Assembly (NCBI RefSeq): GCF_011039135.1
Contig: NZ_JAAKEJ010000001.1
Span: 496,001-560,000 of the forward strand
Source of the DNA: Desulfovibrio sp. ZJ209
GTDB lineage: Bacteria > Desulfobacterota > Desulfovibrionia > Desulfovibrionales > Desulfovibrionaceae
Direction: 5' to 3'
DNA length: 64,000 nucleotides
The notes under the pieces were generated by a model, which saw only the letters and a program-made list of their open reading frames with translations, was not told where the DNA came from and made no database searches. The position numbers and the translations under genes are program-made. Below, in pieces: positions 56,420 through 64,000 of the stretch (within the stretch, counting starts at the first letter, position 1; each line of letters begins with the position of its first letter).

Positions 56420-56463
56420 AGCGGAGCGGGCATGGGCTCAAGTGCCAAGCTTCCGGCCAACGC

Positions 56464-57465
56464 ATGAAGTGGCCTGAAGCCAGCATCACGACGCCGGAGG
56501 GGCCCAAGGCAGCCATTGCGCCCCTTGTCATCTCGGCGAGCCGCGCCACCGACATCCCCGCCTTCCACGCCCAATGGTTCATGGAGCGGCTGCGGGCCGG
56601 CTCCTGCCTGTGGCAAAACCCCTTCAATGCGCGCCAGCGGCACTATATTTCTTTTGAAAAATGCGCGGCCATCGTTTTCTGGAGCAAGGATCCGTCTCCT
56701 CTTCTGCCGTATCTTGCCGAAATTGAAGACCGCGGCTACGCATTTTATTTTCAGTATACCTTGAATGACTATGAGCGGGAGGGGCTGGAACCGAATGTGC
56801 CGTCACTCGACCGGCGCATCGCAACGTTTCAGGAACTCGCCGCGCGGTACGGGCGACACCGCGTGATCTGGCGGCATGACCCCGTCATCCTTGGCAATGG
56901 CCTGGGCATCACGGCCATTCTTGAACGGTTGCACCGCGTAGCCGAACAGCTCGCGCCGTACACGGAAAAGCTCGTCTTCAGTTTTCTTGACATGTACAGG
57001 AAGACAGCGCTGCGTCTTGTGACACATGCCCCGGGCTTTCGGGCGCCCGATGCGGGGGAGATGATCGAGCTTGCCGAGGGCATCGCGCGGATGAATGCCA
57101 GCCTGCAAACGCCGCTCCACCTCGCCACGTGTGCTGAAACGGTGGACCTGCATCATCTCGGAATCGAGCACAACAGGTGTATCGACCCCGCGCTCCTGCT
57201 GCGGCTTTGCCCCGAAAACGCGGAACTTGCGCGCATCTGCGGCGCCACGGCGCGCAAGGAGCAGGCAAGCCTTGTGGCGCTCCCCCCGAGCGCGTCCCAG
57301 CGCCCGCTGAAGGACAGGGGCCAGAGGGCGGCCTGCGGCTGCGCGCCCAGCAAGGATATCGGACGCTACAATACCTGCCCGCATTTTTGCGTCTATTGTT
57401 ACGCCAATGGGTCGAAAGCCGGGGTGGAGCGGTCGATGCGCGCGACGCAGGGCGAAAGCCGGTAG
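56464..57465 (+). CDS. DUF1848 protein with C-terminal radical-SAM-like cysteines
   Basis: 333 residues. The family start APLVISASRATDIPAFHAQW and YISFEKCAAIVFWSKDPSPL are recognisable, as are GRHRVIWRHDPVILGNGLGI and LVFSFLDMYRKTALRL. The C-terminus has CGCAPSKDIGRYNTCPHFCVYCYANG, whose CxxxCxxC is typical of this family and resembles a radical SAM site placed at the end. Reaction unknown. The gene is visibly less GC-rich than its neighbours in places. It lies 44 bp after the sigma-54 activator. Confidence 0.85.
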   Translation: MKWPEASITTPEGPKAAIAPLVISASRATDIPAFHAQWFMERLRAGSCLWQNPFNARQRHYISFEKCAAIVFWSKDPSPLLPYLAEIEDRGYAFYFQYTLNDYEREGLEPNVPSLDRRIATFQELAARYGRHRVIWRHDPVILGNGLGITAILERLHRVAEQLAPYTEKLVFSFLDMYRKTALRLVTHAPGFRAPDAGEMIELAEGIARMNASLQTPLHLATCAETVDLHHLGIEHNRCIDPALLLRLCPENAELARICGATARKEQASLVALPPSASQRPLKDRGQRAACGCAPSKDIGRYNTCPHFCVYCYANGSKAGVERSMRATQGESR

Positions 57466-57504
57466 GGGAAGCCGGCGGCGCATCCGCCGCGTAGCATGCA
57501 CGGG

Positions 57505-57556
57505 AAAAACAGCGGCCCGGGATTGGTGCGCCGAAAAGCGCGCCAGCCCCGGGCCG
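57505..57556 (-). terminator. Terminator of the glpABC operon
   Basis: A 9-bp stem CGGCCCGGG/CCCGGGCCG with an inner stem, followed on the minus strand by CTGTTTTT, 25 bp past the glpC stop. Confidence 0.8.
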
Positions 57557-57580
57557 GAGTGTATCTGGAGTTTTCAGCGA

Positions 57581-58789
57581 TTATGCCGGGCGGCGCCCTT
57601 CGAGGCGCGCGCGCAGGATGCTCACAGGATGCAGGGCCTTCTTGCCGCTGCCGTGCTGGATCTGCACGCGGCAGGTGCCGCATTCGCTGGTGGCGAAGTC
57701 CGCGCCGCTTTCACGCACCACATGGAAGAGCTCGGAGCCAACCTCCTGGGCGATGTCGTACTTTTCCTTCTTGAAGCCGTAGCTGCCGGAAATGCCGCAG
57801 CAGCCGGCATCCGCATTGCGGGCGCTCACGCCCTTGAGCCGCTGGAGCAGCTTGAGGCCCGGGAGCCCGTTACCCTGCGCGCGCAGGTGGCACGGGGCAT
57901 GGTAGATGAGGGAGAGGTCTCCGGGGGCCTTGTCCTCCAGCTCGAGCTCGCCGCGATCCACGCAATCGAGGAGGAAGTCCTGCGCGTCTTCCAGCACGCC
58001 CGCGCCGTGCTTCTCCACGAGGTCGGGGAAGAATTCCGGCAGGTCCTGGCGGAAGGTGAGGGCGCAGCTCGGGCAGCCCGTGACCACCGGGATGCCCTGG
58101 TCGCGCCAGCGGGCTATTTCGGCAAGGTTGCGCTTGGCCTGGCGGCGGCTGTCCTGCCAGAAGCCGTTGGCGATCATGGGCAGGCCGCAGCAGCCGAACT
58201 TCTCCGGCGTGATGACCTCATAGCCCGCGCGGTTGAAGGCCCAGATCATGTCAAGGCCGGTCTGCGGGTCATAGACATCCACAAAACAGCCGGGGAAGAA
58301 GACCACCTTGCGCGGCAGGGAGGGCTGCTCCACCTTGCGGGCCATCTGGCGGAAGGTCTTGGGGGCGAACGCGGGCAGCGGGGCGCGCTTGTCGATGCCG
58401 AACATGTCGAGCACCTTGCGCGTCACCGGGTTGAGCATGCCGAAGTTCTTGAGCGCCGCCGGGATAAGCTGGAGCAGCTTCGCCTGCAGCTCGCCGTGGG
58501 CGAGCACCCAGTCGCGCATGCTGGTGCCGTGTTTCTTGCAGTGCTCCGCGCGGGCCAGCATGTTGATGCTCGAGACCGGCACGCCCTGCGGGCAGGTGAT
58601 GTCGCAATTCTTGCAGTTGGCGCAATAGGTGAGGGATTCGTCTTCCGCGAGGCCCAGCAGGCGGAAGCGCTCATAGGCGGGGCCTATCATGCGCGGCCCG
58701 AGGAATTTGGGCGTCACCCGGGCCACCGGGCAATGCACCACGCAGGTGGTGCATGCGATGCACTTGTCAGGACTGACGCGAACGCTCAT
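57581..58789 (-). CDS. glpC: Anaerobic glycerol-3-phosphate dehydrogenase subunit C
   Basis: 402 residues. GlpC carries electrons from the GlpAB dimer to the membrane quinone pool. Two [4Fe-4S] sites lie in the N-terminus: CIACTTCVVHCP and CANCKNCDITCP. Two CCG domains (VVFFPGCFVD to FGCCGLPM, and APCHLRAQGNGL to GCCGISGSYGFK) hold more cysteines. The start overlaps the glpB stop by 4 bp (ATGA). It is the last gene of the operon and is followed by a terminator. Confidence 0.95.
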   Translation of the reverse strand: MSVRVSPDKCIACTTCVVHCPVARVTPKFLGPRMIGPAYERFRLLGLAEDESLTYCANCKNCDITCPQGVPVSSINMLARAEHCKKHGTSMRDWVLAHGELQAKLLQLIPAALKNFGMLNPVTRKVLDMFGIDKRAPLPAFAPKTFRQMARKVEQPSLPRKVVFFPGCFVDVYDPQTGLDMIWAFNRAGYEVITPEKFGCCGLPMIANGFWQDSRRQAKRNLAEIARWRDQGIPVVTGCPSCALTFRQDLPEFFPDLVEKHGAGVLEDAQDFLLDCVDRGELELEDKAPGDLSLIYHAPCHLRAQGNGLPGLKLLQRLKGVSARNADAGCCGISGSYGFKKEKYDIAQEVGSELFHVVRESGADFATSECGTCRVQIQHGSGKKALHPVSILRARLEGRRPA

Positions 58790-60102
58790 TGCTCCCCTCC
58801 AGTGGCGGCTTCCCCGGTGTTATGGGCGGCGGCCGCTAGTTCCGCGGCGGCGAGGCCGGCCTGCCAGCCGGTGGCCAGGGCCACGCCGTAGCCGCTTTTC
58901 TCAACGGCGGGGTCATGGGCGCCCAGGCTGCGGCCGGCAAAGAAGACATTTTCCAGCGCGAGCGCGCCGTTGGCATCCAGCGGGCGCAGCTTGTCATCCA
59001 CGCGCACGCCGACCTTGGAAACGGCCTGGCTGCCGAAGATCTCGGGCTCTGTCCACTCGGCCACGTCCGCGGGCAGCGCAAGGTCGAGCCCGAAGACGCG
59101 CTCGATGGCGCGCCCCGGCTCGAGCAGGACGCCGCCGCCGAGGATGCCGCCCGTGGCGAGCACATAGGCCCGCGCCTTGGTGGCATAGTTGCGGCCGGTG
59201 CTGGAAATATCGAGGGAAAGACACTTGCCCTCGGCAACACCCGCGCCGATGACATTGGCGTTTTCCACCAGTTCCACGCCAAGGGCGGCGAGCTCGCGCA
59301 TGAGCGCGTCACGGATGCGCAGGCCGCCCACACCCGGCGGGATGGAGAGCATCTCGACCACCGGGCAGCCAAGAGCCTCGCGCAGCTCGCGCGCAAGGGG
59401 GCTTCCCGCATGGCGGCCGCAAATGGGCGGCATGAGCACGAGGTCACAGCCCTCGGCCCGCTCTTTCAGCGAGCCGATGAGCCATTCGCTGCCGCCGGGC
59501 CGTTCGGCGGCACGGGCGAGGTCAAGGGCGTTGAGCGCCCGGTGCGCGTCGTCGAACGGCGTGGGGATGAGGCAGGGGAAATACTCCTTGTTCGCCCAGT
59601 CGGGATAGCGGCGCAACTGGTCGATGACGAGGGCCGGGCGGCAGTCGCGGAAGCCCATCACGCTCGCCACCAGCACGCGTTTCGCCTTCCCAAGGTCATC
59701 CGGCTCAAAGGTGTCCGGCATGAGGTAGGTGGGCTTCAAGGTGCCCATGATGGTGGGAACGCGCGTATTGCGGGGCTTGCCGTCGCGGCTCGCCGGCCGG
59801 AGCACGAGGCCGTGCCTGGCCGTCGTCTCCGTGAGCGCGTCAAGCCCTTCGCGGACTTTCTCCGCCCCGAGCAGGGAATACGGATGCGCGGGCGCAAGCT
59901 CAGCCATGGCCGCCCACGGGTCTTCCACGCTGGCCCCGTCGGGCGCGTAGCCGAGCAGGTCCACGCAGCCGGTGCCGATGGCGAGGCAGCCCGTCCCTTC
60001 GCTGATGATGCGCACTTCACGCCCCTGGCGGGCCGCGGCCAGCGCGGCCATGAGGCCCCCGAGCCCGGAGCCCACCACGATAACGTCAGTTGTTCTGCTC
60101 AT
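58786..60102 (-). CDS. glpB: Anaerobic glycerol-3-phosphate dehydrogenase subunit B
   Basis: 438 residues. A flavoprotein subunit with DVIVVGSGLGGLMAALAAA (GxGxxG) at the N-terminus; FGSQAVSKVGVRVDDKLRPL and FFAGRSLGAHDPAVEKSG at the C-terminus are typical. A longer frame to 60435 is the end of glpA. MSRTTDVIVVG at 60102 overlaps glpA by 17 bp, and its stop overlaps glpC by 4 bp, so all three subunits are coupled. Confidence 0.93.
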   Translation of the reverse strand: MSRTTDVIVVGSGLGGLMAALAAARQGREVRIISEGTGCLAIGTGCVDLLGYAPDGASVEDPWAAMAELAPAHPYSLLGAEKVREGLDALTETTARHGLVLRPASRDGKPRNTRVPTIMGTLKPTYLMPDTFEPDDLGKAKRVLVASVMGFRDCRPALVIDQLRRYPDWANKEYFPCLIPTPFDDAHRALNALDLARAAERPGGSEWLIGSLKERAEGCDLVLMPPICGRHAGSPLARELREALGCPVVEMLSIPPGVGGLRIRDALMRELAALGVELVENANVIGAGVAEGKCLSLDISSTGRNYATKARAYVLATGGILGGGVLLEPGRAIERVFGLDLALPADVAEWTEPEIFGSQAVSKVGVRVDDKLRPLDANGALALENVFFAGRSLGAHDPAVEKSGYGVALATGWQAGLAAAELAAAAHNTGEAATGGEQ

Positions 60103-61741
60103 GCATGGCTCCGTCAAGATTGAGGATTCCGGCATAAACGGCCCGGCTGAACTCCATTTCGCGGGCCTGCTGGCCCCAGAGCACGGGCCGGAGACCCTTC
60201 CAGCGCTCCTGGAGGAAGCGGCACATGCTGTCCGCCGGGGCGAATTCCAGCGGGATGCCGTGCTCCACGAGCGAGGCCACCGAGCGCAGGGAACAGAAGG
60301 TGCCCTGGCAGGTGCCCATGCCGAGCCGGGTGCGCAGGCGGATGTCGGTGAGCGAATGGGTGGAGGGGTCGCGGGCCACGCATTCCACCTCGGCGAGGCA
60401 CACCATCTCGCACTCGCAGAGCAACGGATTGCCACCGCCGAAATCGGTGATATGCGTGTTCTTGGTGTTCTTTGCCGCCACGGCCGCCACTTCGGCGATC
60501 TGCAAGGTTTTCGTGAGGTCGTCGCCCAGGCGGTCGGCCATGAGGTTCAGGGCGCGCACCGGGAAGAGCTTGGCCGCCCGCGCGAGCACGGCCGGGTCCG
60601 GCGTCTCGATGAGCGGTTCCTCGGCCGTGCGGCAGGGGGTCGTCACCTTGAGGCGCCGGCAGACATCGTCCGTGACGCGCTCGGCCATGAGGCGGTAGGT
60701 GGTGAGCTTGCCGCCGAAGATGGAGACCATGCCATCCAGGCCGTCGGCCGCGTGGTCCACCACGTTGAAATTGCGGCTCGCCTTGCGGCCGGAGGCGCCG
60801 CCGGGCGTATAGAGGGGCCGCGTGCCCGCGAAGGCGCGCAGGATGCGGTATTCATGCACCTTGGGGAAGAGCGGCTCGCCGATCTCGAGCAGGCGCGTCA
60901 CCTCGGGATAGGTGGGTGTGGTGTCGTCGGGGCGGTCCGTGGGCATGGAGGTGGTGCCGAGGATGGTCACGGAGCCGTGCGGCACGAAGATGTCGCCGTC
61001 GGAGCTCGGGTGCAGCCGGTTGATGACGCGCGAGGTGAAGCGGTGGTTGAAGACGACGAGGGTGCCGCGGTCCGGCGTGATGGCCGCTTCAAGCCCGGCC
61101 ATGGCCGCCACTTCGCCCGACCACGAGCCCGCGGCGTTGACCACCACGCGGCAGGCGATCTCCATGAGCTCCCCGGTCATGAGGTTACGGGCCGTCACGC
61201 CACAGATTGCGCCATTGCGCTGCTTGATCTCCTCGACCTTGTGATAGAGGTAGGCGCGGCCGCCGTAGCGCTCGGCCGACATGCGGTTGTGGAGCACCAG
61301 CCGGAAGCCGTCCACGCAGGAATCCGGCACGCGGAAGACCCGCTGGATGTCGGGGGCGAGGTTGGGCTCGAGCTTGAGGGCCTCGGCGGGCGTGATCTCC
61401 TTGACCTTGATGCCCGCGGCATCGCAGCCCTTGAGCCAGGGCTCCACAAAGTTGGAGTCATCCTTAGGGGTGAGGACGAAAAAGCCCTCGGTGACCTCCA
61501 CGCATCCCTTGCCGATGCGGCGGAGGATCATGTTTTCCTCGATACACTCGTGGGCCGATTCAGGGTCATTGACGACGTAGCGGCACCCGCTGTGGAGCAG
61601 GCCGTGAAAGCGGGAGCTCGTGCCGTGGGCGATGCCGCCCTGTTCCAGCAGAATGGCTGGGACGCCGCGCATGCTCAGGTCGCGCAGCGTGCCCATGCCG
61701 GTAGCGCCGCCGCCAATGACGACAACCGTGGTCTCCAGCAT
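60086..61741 (-). CDS. glpA: Anaerobic glycerol-3-phosphate dehydrogenase subunit A
   Basis: 551 residues. The catalytic FAD subunit oxidises sn-glycerol 3-phosphate to dihydroxyacetone phosphate. VVVIGGGATGMGTLRDLSMR is the dinucleotide motif, and LLHSGCRYVVNDPESAHECI and SIFGGKLTTYRLMAERVTDD are family hallmarks. The C-terminal Cys-rich domain (CECEMVCLAE-like segment, GMGTCQGTFC) marks GlpA rather than aerobic GlpD. It starts the operon, divergent from radA. Confidence 0.95.
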   Translation of the reverse strand: MLETTVVVIGGGATGMGTLRDLSMRGVPAILLEQGGIAHGTSSRFHGLLHSGCRYVVNDPESAHECIEENMILRRIGKGCVEVTEGFFVLTPKDDSNFVEPWLKGCDAAGIKVKEITPAEALKLEPNLAPDIQRVFRVPDSCVDGFRLVLHNRMSAERYGGRAYLYHKVEEIKQRNGAICGVTARNLMTGELMEIACRVVVNAAGSWSGEVAAMAGLEAAITPDRGTLVVFNHRFTSRVINRLHPSSDGDIFVPHGSVTILGTTSMPTDRPDDTTPTYPEVTRLLEIGEPLFPKVHEYRILRAFAGTRPLYTPGGASGRKASRNFNVVDHAADGLDGMVSIFGGKLTTYRLMAERVTDDVCRRLKVTTPCRTAEEPLIETPDPAVLARAAKLFPVRALNLMADRLGDDLTKTLQIAEVAAVAAKNTKNTHITDFGGGNPLLCECEMVCLAEVECVARDPSTHSLTDIRLRTRLGMGTCQGTFCSLRSVASLVEHGIPLEFAPADSMCRFLQERWKGLRPVLWGQQAREMEFSRAVYAGILNLDGAMHEQNN

Positions 61742-61968
61742 GGAGCCTCCTGTGAGGTTTCACAAAATGCGCCGCGCCTGCCGCTCGCCCCCGCAGGCGG
61801 GCGGCAGCCGCATATGGTCAGCCATTGTCTTTGAGAAAATTTTTGCGAGTTTTGCCGGCATTCGTCAAGGGGTTTTCGCGTTCGGGCGGGCGGGTCGCGC
61901 GTTGCCGCCGGCGGGGGCCTGCCTTGGGCGGCGCTTGCCTCGGGCAACGCTTTTTCCTAAATTTTGGC

Positions 61969-63348
61969 ATGGCAAAAACCCGAGAGATTTACCGCTGTAC
62001 GGAATGCGGCGCCCAGAGCCCGCACTGGCGGGGACAGTGCCCCGGCTGCCAGGCCTGGAACACCCTTGTGGCCGAAGCGCGGCCCGCAGCCCCCAAGGGC
62101 GGAGCGGCCCCCCGCGGGGGCGCCGGCTCGACGACGCGCCCGCGCGTCCTGCGCGACGTGGCCGACGGCGATCACCGGCCCTTCCCGAGCGGGCTCGACG
62201 CGCTGGACAGGGTGCTCGGCAGGGGGCTCGTGCCGGGGGCGTCCATCCTCGTGGGCGGCGAGCCCGGCATCGGCAAGTCGACCCTTTTGCTTCAGGTGGC
62301 CGGGGCCGTGGCGGCGCAGGGGCGCCCGGTGCTCTACGCGAGCGGCGAGGAATCCCTCCCGCAGATCAAGGCCCGGGGGGAGCGCCTGGGCCTGCTCGGC
62401 CCGCGGCTCCTCGCCATGGCGACTTCGCGGGTGGAGGACGTGGTGGACGCGCTGGAAAGCGCCCCGGAAGCGGAGCGCCCGGCCCTCGCGGTGGTGGATT
62501 CCGTCCAGACCCTCACGAGCCTCGAGGCCGAAGGCCTGCCCGGCAACGTGGGCCAGGTACGCGCCGTGGCGACGACCCTGCAGGAGGCCTGCCGCCGCCT
62601 CGGCGTGGCGCTCATCCTCGTGGGGCACGTGACCAAGGACGGCGTGCTCGCGGGCCCTCGCCTGCTCGAGCACATGGTGGATACGGTCATCTCCCTCGAG
62701 GGCGACCGGCGCCAGATGTTCCGCCTCCTGCGCGTGTTCAAGAACCGCTTTGGCCCCAACGAGGAGCTTTTGGTCTTCCGCATGGGCGGCGGCGGCATGG
62801 AGCTCGTGGACGATCCTTCCACCTTTTTCCTCGGCGCGCGCGACCCTGCGCTTTCCGGCACGGCAGTGGTCATGGCCGTGGATGGGCAGCGCCCGCTGGC
62901 CGTGGAGGTTCAGGCGCTCGTCGCGCGCACCTTCCTCAGCATCCCGCGCCGCGCGGCGCTCGGCTTTGACGCCAACCGCCTCCACCTTTTGCTCGCCGTG
63001 CTGGAAAAGCGGCTCAAGCTCAATTTCGGCCAGGTGGATATTTACGCCAAGGTGGGCGGGGGCATGCGCCTGCAGGAACCGGGGCTCGACGTCGCCCTCG
63101 TGGCGGCCGTGCTGTCCTCCTATTATGATGTGCCGCTGCCCGAGCGCAGCATCTTTTGGGGCGAGGTGGATCTGAATGGCCAGGTCCGCCCGGTGGCCGC
63201 GCAGGCCATCCGCGTCGCCCAGGCCAAGAGGCTGGGCTTTTCGCCCATCGTGCGCCCGCCTTCCGGTGACGACGGCCGGGAGGACAAGGCGCCCGGCTGC
63301 GTGCGCACCATTGCCGAGTTGCAGCGTCGGCTCTTCAACCGTTCCTGA
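61969..63348 (+). CDS. radA: RadA/Sms recombination protein
   Basis: 459 residues. A DnaB-like helicase acting in branch migration of recombination intermediates. The N-terminal zinc finger is CTECGAQSPHWRGQCPGC, Walker A is GGEPGIGKSTLLLQVAG, the RadA-specific KNRFGPNEELLVF is present, and the C-terminal Lon-like region follows. MAKTREIYRCTECG at 61969 is the normal start; a longer frame to 61825 covers the divergent promoter region. The next gene begins 9 bp on. Confidence 0.95.
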   Translation: MAKTREIYRCTECGAQSPHWRGQCPGCQAWNTLVAEARPAAPKGGAAPRGGAGSTTRPRVLRDVADGDHRPFPSGLDALDRVLGRGLVPGASILVGGEPGIGKSTLLLQVAGAVAAQGRPVLYASGEESLPQIKARGERLGLLGPRLLAMATSRVEDVVDALESAPEAERPALAVVDSVQTLTSLEAEGLPGNVGQVRAVATTLQEACRRLGVALILVGHVTKDGVLAGPRLLEHMVDTVISLEGDRRQMFRLLRVFKNRFGPNEELLVFRMGGGGMELVDDPSTFFLGARDPALSGTAVVMAVDGQRPLAVEVQALVARTFLSIPRRAALGFDANRLHLLLAVLEKRLKLNFGQVDIYAKVGGGMRLQEPGLDVALVAAVLSSYYDVPLPERSIFWGEVDLNGQVRPVAAQAIRVAQAKRLGFSPIVRPPSGDDGREDKAPGCVRTIAELQRRLFNRS

Positions 63349-63357
63349 AAGGCGGGC

Positions 63358-64000
63358 ATGATGGCTCTTGAGATCGAACGCAAATATCTTGGCGTGGATT
63401 TTGACGAGCTTCGGCGCGCCCTTGCCGAAGCGGGCGCGGAAGACCTGGGCGCGCATTTCGAGGCCAACGTGGTCATGGACACGCCGGACCTGAGCCTCTG
63501 GACCTCGCGGCGCCTTTTGCGCGTGCGCAGCCAGGAATGGCCGGAGCGGACGCGCCATGTGCTCACCCTCAAGCTCCCGATCGCCAACCCCGCCAAAGGC
63601 TTCAAGGCTCGCGAGGAGCGCGAGCTTGAGGTGGAGAGCGCCGCGGTCATGCAGGGGGTGCTTGCGGGCCTCGGCTTCACGGAAAGCGCCCGGTATGAAA
63701 AAGTGCGTTCCGTCTGGCGCCTGGCCGCGAAAGATGGGGGCGCCGTCCTCGTCGAGCTGGACGAGCTCCCCTTTTGCCGTGTCGTTGAAGTGGAGGGTTC
63801 GCCGGAGGCTCTTGAGGCCGTTGCGCGCCGCCTCGGCCTTGACAAACACGAAATCAGCACCAAAAGTTATCATGCGCTCCATCAGGAATGGCGGAGCGCG
63901 CAGGGCTTGCCGCCGGAACGCTCCTTTGTGTTCGGGCCCGAAGAACGGCGCCGTTTGCGGCGGCAACTGGGCCTCCCCGACGGGGCGGTCGCCTGTTCCT
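63358..64000 (+). CDS. CYTH-domain protein (partial at right edge)
   Basis: At least 214 residues; no stop before the edge. The CYTH signature ExExK is in the first residues (ALEIERKYLG), with LLRVRSQEWPERTRHVLTLK and REERELEVE following, the usual tunnel residues. The family includes class IV adenylate cyclases, thiamine triphosphatases and inorganic triphosphatases. Two adjacent ATGs (63358 and 63361) are possible. At this length it already exceeds a minimal CYTH domain, and the tail (SFVFGPEERRRLRRQLGL) may begin a second domain. It follows radA by 9 bp. Confidence 0.85.
   Translation, partial: MMALEIERKYLGVDFDELRRALAEAGAEDLGAHFEANVVMDTPDLSLWTSRRLLRVRSQEWPERTRHVLTLKLPIANPAKGFKAREERELEVESAAVMQGVLAGLGFTESARYEKVRSVWRLAAKDGGAVLVELDELPFCRVVEVEGSPEALEAVARRLGLDKHEISTKSYHALHQEWRSAQGLPPERSFVFGPEERRRLRRQLGLPDGAVACS

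Overview
The window is a GC-rich bacterial chromosome segment, densely coding on both strands, with one tRNA gene and no rRNA, CRISPR array or recognisable insertion sequence. The gene content points to an anaerobic deltaproteobacterial (Desulfobacterota) relative of Desulfovibrio: HydG and HydF for [FeFe]-hydrogenase maturation, the anaerobic glycerol-3-phosphate dehydrogenase GlpABC, formate-tetrahydrofolate ligase with FolD, a DUF362 ferredoxin protein and a CI-type repressor of the kind common in that group. This taxonomic placement is inference from gene content; no rRNA is present to confirm it.

Layout. 1-8784 is almost entirely minus strand: pgsA, an 84-residue unknown, ftsB-like, a TPR protein and a large lipoprotein form a tightly overlapping run, followed by fbp, tsaD, hflK-hflC and a CI-like repressor that leaves the left edge. 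9150-13801 holds a cation diffusion transporter, an ArsR regulator with a DUF318 (ArsP-type) permease, tRNA-Arg(CCU), an Mrp ATPase and Pcm. 13936-18418 has an M23 peptidase and a 1013-residue membrane protein of unknown function. 18524-23305 is a split H-cluster maturation locus: hydG, a hydrolase-like protein lacking its nucleophile, a DedA protein and hydF. 23385-31149 carries a zinc-ribbon/YIP1 protein, a lipoprotein, a Lar-like zinc protein, a GcvH-like protein, mnmA with an orphan amino-acid ABC ATPase, and secA.

31239-37938 contains a coupled trio (PHP phosphoesterase, NagZ lipoprotein, DsbA-family protein) and a 915-residue membrane protein with a CCHC zinc knuckle and TPR-like region. 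38066-47028 is a long minus-strand stretch: a membrane-tethered solute-binding protein next to an APC permease, a DMT permease, then folD, fhs, the DUF362 ferredoxin and a D-serine dehydratase-like enzyme, plausibly a one-carbon/amino-acid unit. 47178-49628 encodes CDP-glucose synthesis and dehydration plus an RmlC-like cupin. 49586-57465 has an AraC-EamA exporter pair, an HD protein with ddl, a GT-C-like membrane protein, a sigma-54 activator and a DUF1848 protein. 57581-61741 is glpABC, and the right edge has radA and a partial CYTH-domain gene.

The least explained pieces are the CCHC/TPR membrane protein (34266-37013), the 1013-residue protein with a degenerate PHP-like region (15377-18418), the nucleophile-less hydrolase between hydG and hydF, and the APC permease/tethered binding-protein pair.
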